From: Tritrichomonas foetus
Lineage: Eukaryota > Parabasalia > Tritrichomonadida > Tritrichomonadidae
Assembly (NCBI GenBank): GCA_001839685.1
Contig: MLAK01000803.1
Coordinates: 13,732 to 60,363 of the forward strand
DNA: 46,632 bases
Direction: 5' to 3'
Below are positions 44,895-46,632 of this stretch, piece by piece. The translations under genes and the position numbers were made by a program. Every line of letters starts with the position of its first letter. The stretch's first letter is position 1. A model generated the notes under the pieces. It saw nothing but the letters and a program-made list of their open reading frames with translations. It was not told the origin of the DNA and searched no databases.

Positions 44895-46379
44895 TTAAAT
44901 TAAATTGTTATACATATCTGAGTTTGGTGATTCTAAGCCTTGTCCCATATAACTAAATCCAGGAATATGTGAATCATCATATGAGCATGAATTAAACATT
45001 GTATTCATTGTATCATTAAGTTCATCATTGAGAAGATTTAAATTTTTGGCACAATCAAAGTTTCTCATAAGATGTTCACGACTGACATCGGGAATGAATT
45101 CCATTTCGTAACATTTTTCTTTAATTTTTTCCCAATTAATATTTTGAAAATATGGATGACCAAATATTTCTTCTTCACCTTTTGGACCACAGCCTAATCT
45201 TTTCAAAGGGTCTTTTTGAAGTAAACCATTGATAAAAGATTTTGACTCTGGTGGAATCGGTTTCCAAATTCTTAATGGGCTTTTTGAAATTCTTTCATAT
45301 AATCGAGTTAAATTTTGACTTTCAAATGGTAAAACCCCTTCGAGTAGTTGGTAAGCAACAATTCCATATGACCACCAATCAACAGCAAAACTATATGATG
45401 CACCTTTAATCATTTCAGGTGCAAGGTATTCATGTGTTCCACATAATGAAGTTGTACTGTTTTCCAGAAGAAGATACTTTGAAAGCCCAAAATCTGTAAG
45501 TTTCAAATGACCAGTTGCATCAACTAAAATATTAGCTGGTTTTAAATCCCGAAAAACTATTCCAAGTTTATGAAGATGTGAAAGTGCCATTGCTATTTCT
45601 GCCAAATATATCTTCACTTGATATGGAGAGAAAGTTTTCCCATGAGATAAATGATACCCTAAATCACCACCTGGAACAAATTCTAATACATAAAATAACG
45701 AATCCATGCTTTGAAATGTAGATAAAAGTCTGGTAATAAATGGTGTTGCCGATTGCATCAAAATATTCCGTTCTGCAAATGCATATTTTAAATTTCTATT
45801 AATACTATTGCTATTGCTATTGTTATTATTACGACCATTACCATTATGATCACTATTTTCACTTTCATTACTTTCACAACTATCATTACTAACATTACTT
45901 GATGAACAATTGCCTAGGATTCCTTCTTTTGGACGAGATTTCAAAGCCACAAGCTTTCCATTAGCTTTGTATCTTGCTAGAAGAACTTCACCTGAGAAAC
46001 CTCGACCGATCACTGTAAGTAAATCAAAATCTTTTAAACCAATGTGTTTTTTCACTTTAAAATCATTCAATTCATTAGGTGAATAAACAATTCTTAATGC
46101 GATAAGCCACTTTTGAACAATTATATGATCATTCGCTGAAAACGATAAAATATTGTTTGAAATGCGTAATGCAAATGAGAACGATGTACCATCTGATGTA
46201 TCAATGATATCTTCGATAGATGATAACATAATTACATGGTCAGGATCAGCATCTTCATTTTCTCGGATGGTGAGGATATCATTCGATAGAAAACATAGTT
46301 TCTTACGTTCCTCCGTCAAGTTACATGACTTAAATAGTAAATATGTCTGAAGGTGTGCAATTGATTCATTATCATTCAT
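44895..46379 (-). CDS. AGC-family protein kinase with PH-like N-terminus (AKT/S6K-like)
   Basis: 494 residues. Residues 1-100 form a PH-like domain (LQTYLLFKSC; FLSNDILTIRE; FSFALRISNNILSFSANDHI; VQKWLIALRIVY with the terminal Trp helix). The kinase domain follows: G-loop IGRGFSGEV (124-132), K147 in VALK, E203 in FAERNIL, FRDLKPANIL with catalytic D278, DFG (296-298), activation SLCGTHEYLAPEM and AVDWWSYG. The AGC extension ends in a hydrophobic motif, IPGFSYMG. PH plus AGC plus FSY motif is the AKT layout; activation would be by PDK1-like phosphorylation at S311 (or T309/T310) and at the FSY serine. A ~45-residue Asn/Ser-rich insertion (151-195) sits between K147 and helix C, probably an unstructured loop. 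True ATG. Confidence 0.88.
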   Translation of the reverse strand: MNDNESIAHLQTYLLFKSCNLTEERKKLCFLSNDILTIRENEDADPDHVIMLSSIEDIIDTSDGTSFSFALRISNNILSFSANDHIIVQKWLIALRIVYSPNELNDFKVKKHIGLKDFDLLTVIGRGFSGEVLLARYKANGKLVALKSRPKEGILGNCSSSNVSNDSCESNESENSDHNGNGRNNNNSNSNSINRNLKYAFAERNILMQSATPFITRLLSTFQSMDSLFYVLEFVPGGDLGYHLSHGKTFSPYQVKIYLAEIAMALSHLHKLGIVFRDLKPANILVDATGHLKLTDFGLSKYLLLENSTTSLCGTHEYLAPEMIKGASYSFAVDWWSYGIVAYQLLEGVLPFESQNLTRLYERISKSPLRIWKPIPPESKSFINGLLQKDPLKRLGCGPKGEEEIFGHPYFQNINWEKIKEKCYEMEFIPDVSREHLMRNFDCAKNLNLLNDELNDTMNTMFNSCSYDDSHIPGFSYMGQGLESPNSDMYNNLI

Positions 46380-46603
46380 CGTAAGATCAGAAATTTAGTG
46401 GATTTTTTTTGGGGTATTTTTGAATAAAATTTTTTAAAATCATGCTATGAAGAATATTCTACTGAAATCAATGAACTCTCTTAATTACTCTCAATTTTCA
46501 ATCCAAATGTGGTTATTAAACCATTTGGATGAATTGAGATTCTGGCAGATGTTTATCATATCACATTGTAATAACGAATCCTCCTATATGAAAGGTTTAC
46601 AAA
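46380..46603. other. 5' flank of the AGC kinase gene
   Basis: 224 AT-rich bases up to the terminal hairpin; no ORF. Confidence 0.5.
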
Positions 46604-46632
46604 GTGGTCCCCCAAAGATTTTGTGGGACCAC
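46604..46632. repeat. terminal inverted repeat / hairpin at window end
   Basis: GTGGTCCC-C-CAAA-GAT-TTTG-T-GGGACCAC: a 12-bp stem with one C/T mismatch and a 3-base loop, ending exactly at the last base of the window. GC-rich for this genome. It may be the edge of another inverted-repeat element that stopped assembly. Confidence 0.75.

Noticed and set aside
1..46632. CRISPR arrays, bacterial operons, tRNA or rRNA genes
   Set aside because: No spaced direct repeats, Shine-Dalgarno-type spacing, cloverleaf or rRNA core sequences seen; gene structure is eukaryotic.

Overview
The window looks like nuclear DNA of a flagellated protist, most likely a trichomonad (parabasalid) close to Tritrichomonas; the species name is an inference. 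The evidence is AT-rich DNA, intron-less single-ORF genes packed on both strands, short 5' leaders with TCAYW-type initiators close to the ATG, stop codons often overlapping TAAA, and a typical trichomonad gene mix (Myb proteins, DYRK and AGC kinases, Sel1-repeat kinase-like proteins, ankyrin proteins). The first ~112 bases are a 32-bp tandem repeat and the last 29 bases are a hairpin. The window may therefore be a whole contig ending in repeats.

Left part (1-23.5 kb): a DYRK-family kinase; a ubiquitin-like/pseudokinase/Sel1-repeat protein; a TRF4-like nucleotidyltransferase with a degraded active site; a DOCK-family Rho GEF; an R2R3 Myb factor; a Jouberin/AHI1-like ciliary protein; a DUF3431 membrane-anchored protein; and a bacterial-type homospermidine synthase. 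Several apparent long ORFs begin at GTG or TTG. For these I moved the start to the first credible ATG.

Middle (24.3-27.8 kb): a DNA transposon of about 3.5 kb. It has perfect 14-bp terminal inverted repeats (GGGGCAACTGACAT) and TTAA target-site duplications. Its single gene encodes a DDE transposase (Kolobok/Mutator-like) fused to a ubiquitin-specific protease (USP) domain with Cys, His and Asp catalytic residues and a zinc ribbon all in place. A 26-N assembly gap in a poly(A) tract splits the gene into two apparent ORFs. This transposase-deubiquitinase fusion is the most interesting object in the window.

Right part (27.9-46.6 kb): a PCI/CSN3-like protein, a secreted GH20 beta-hexosaminidase, an ankyrin protein, an unrecognised 729-residue protein, two different CK2 regulatory (beta) subunits, a tandem pair of ankyrin/zinc-ribbon paralogues, an ammonia-type NAD synthetase, a small hypothetical protein, a chromo-barrel/Tudor-knot-like acidic protein and an AGC kinase with a PH-like N-terminus.

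The short motif AACTTTTTC, or its reverse complement GAAAAAGTT, recurs in most of the 5' intergenic regions and is a good candidate promoter element. In several promoters it lies next to or overlaps TCACCTT, a possible initiator. The genes do not form one pathway. Protein-kinase signalling (DYRK, AGC, two CK2 beta subunits, a pseudokinase) is over-represented.
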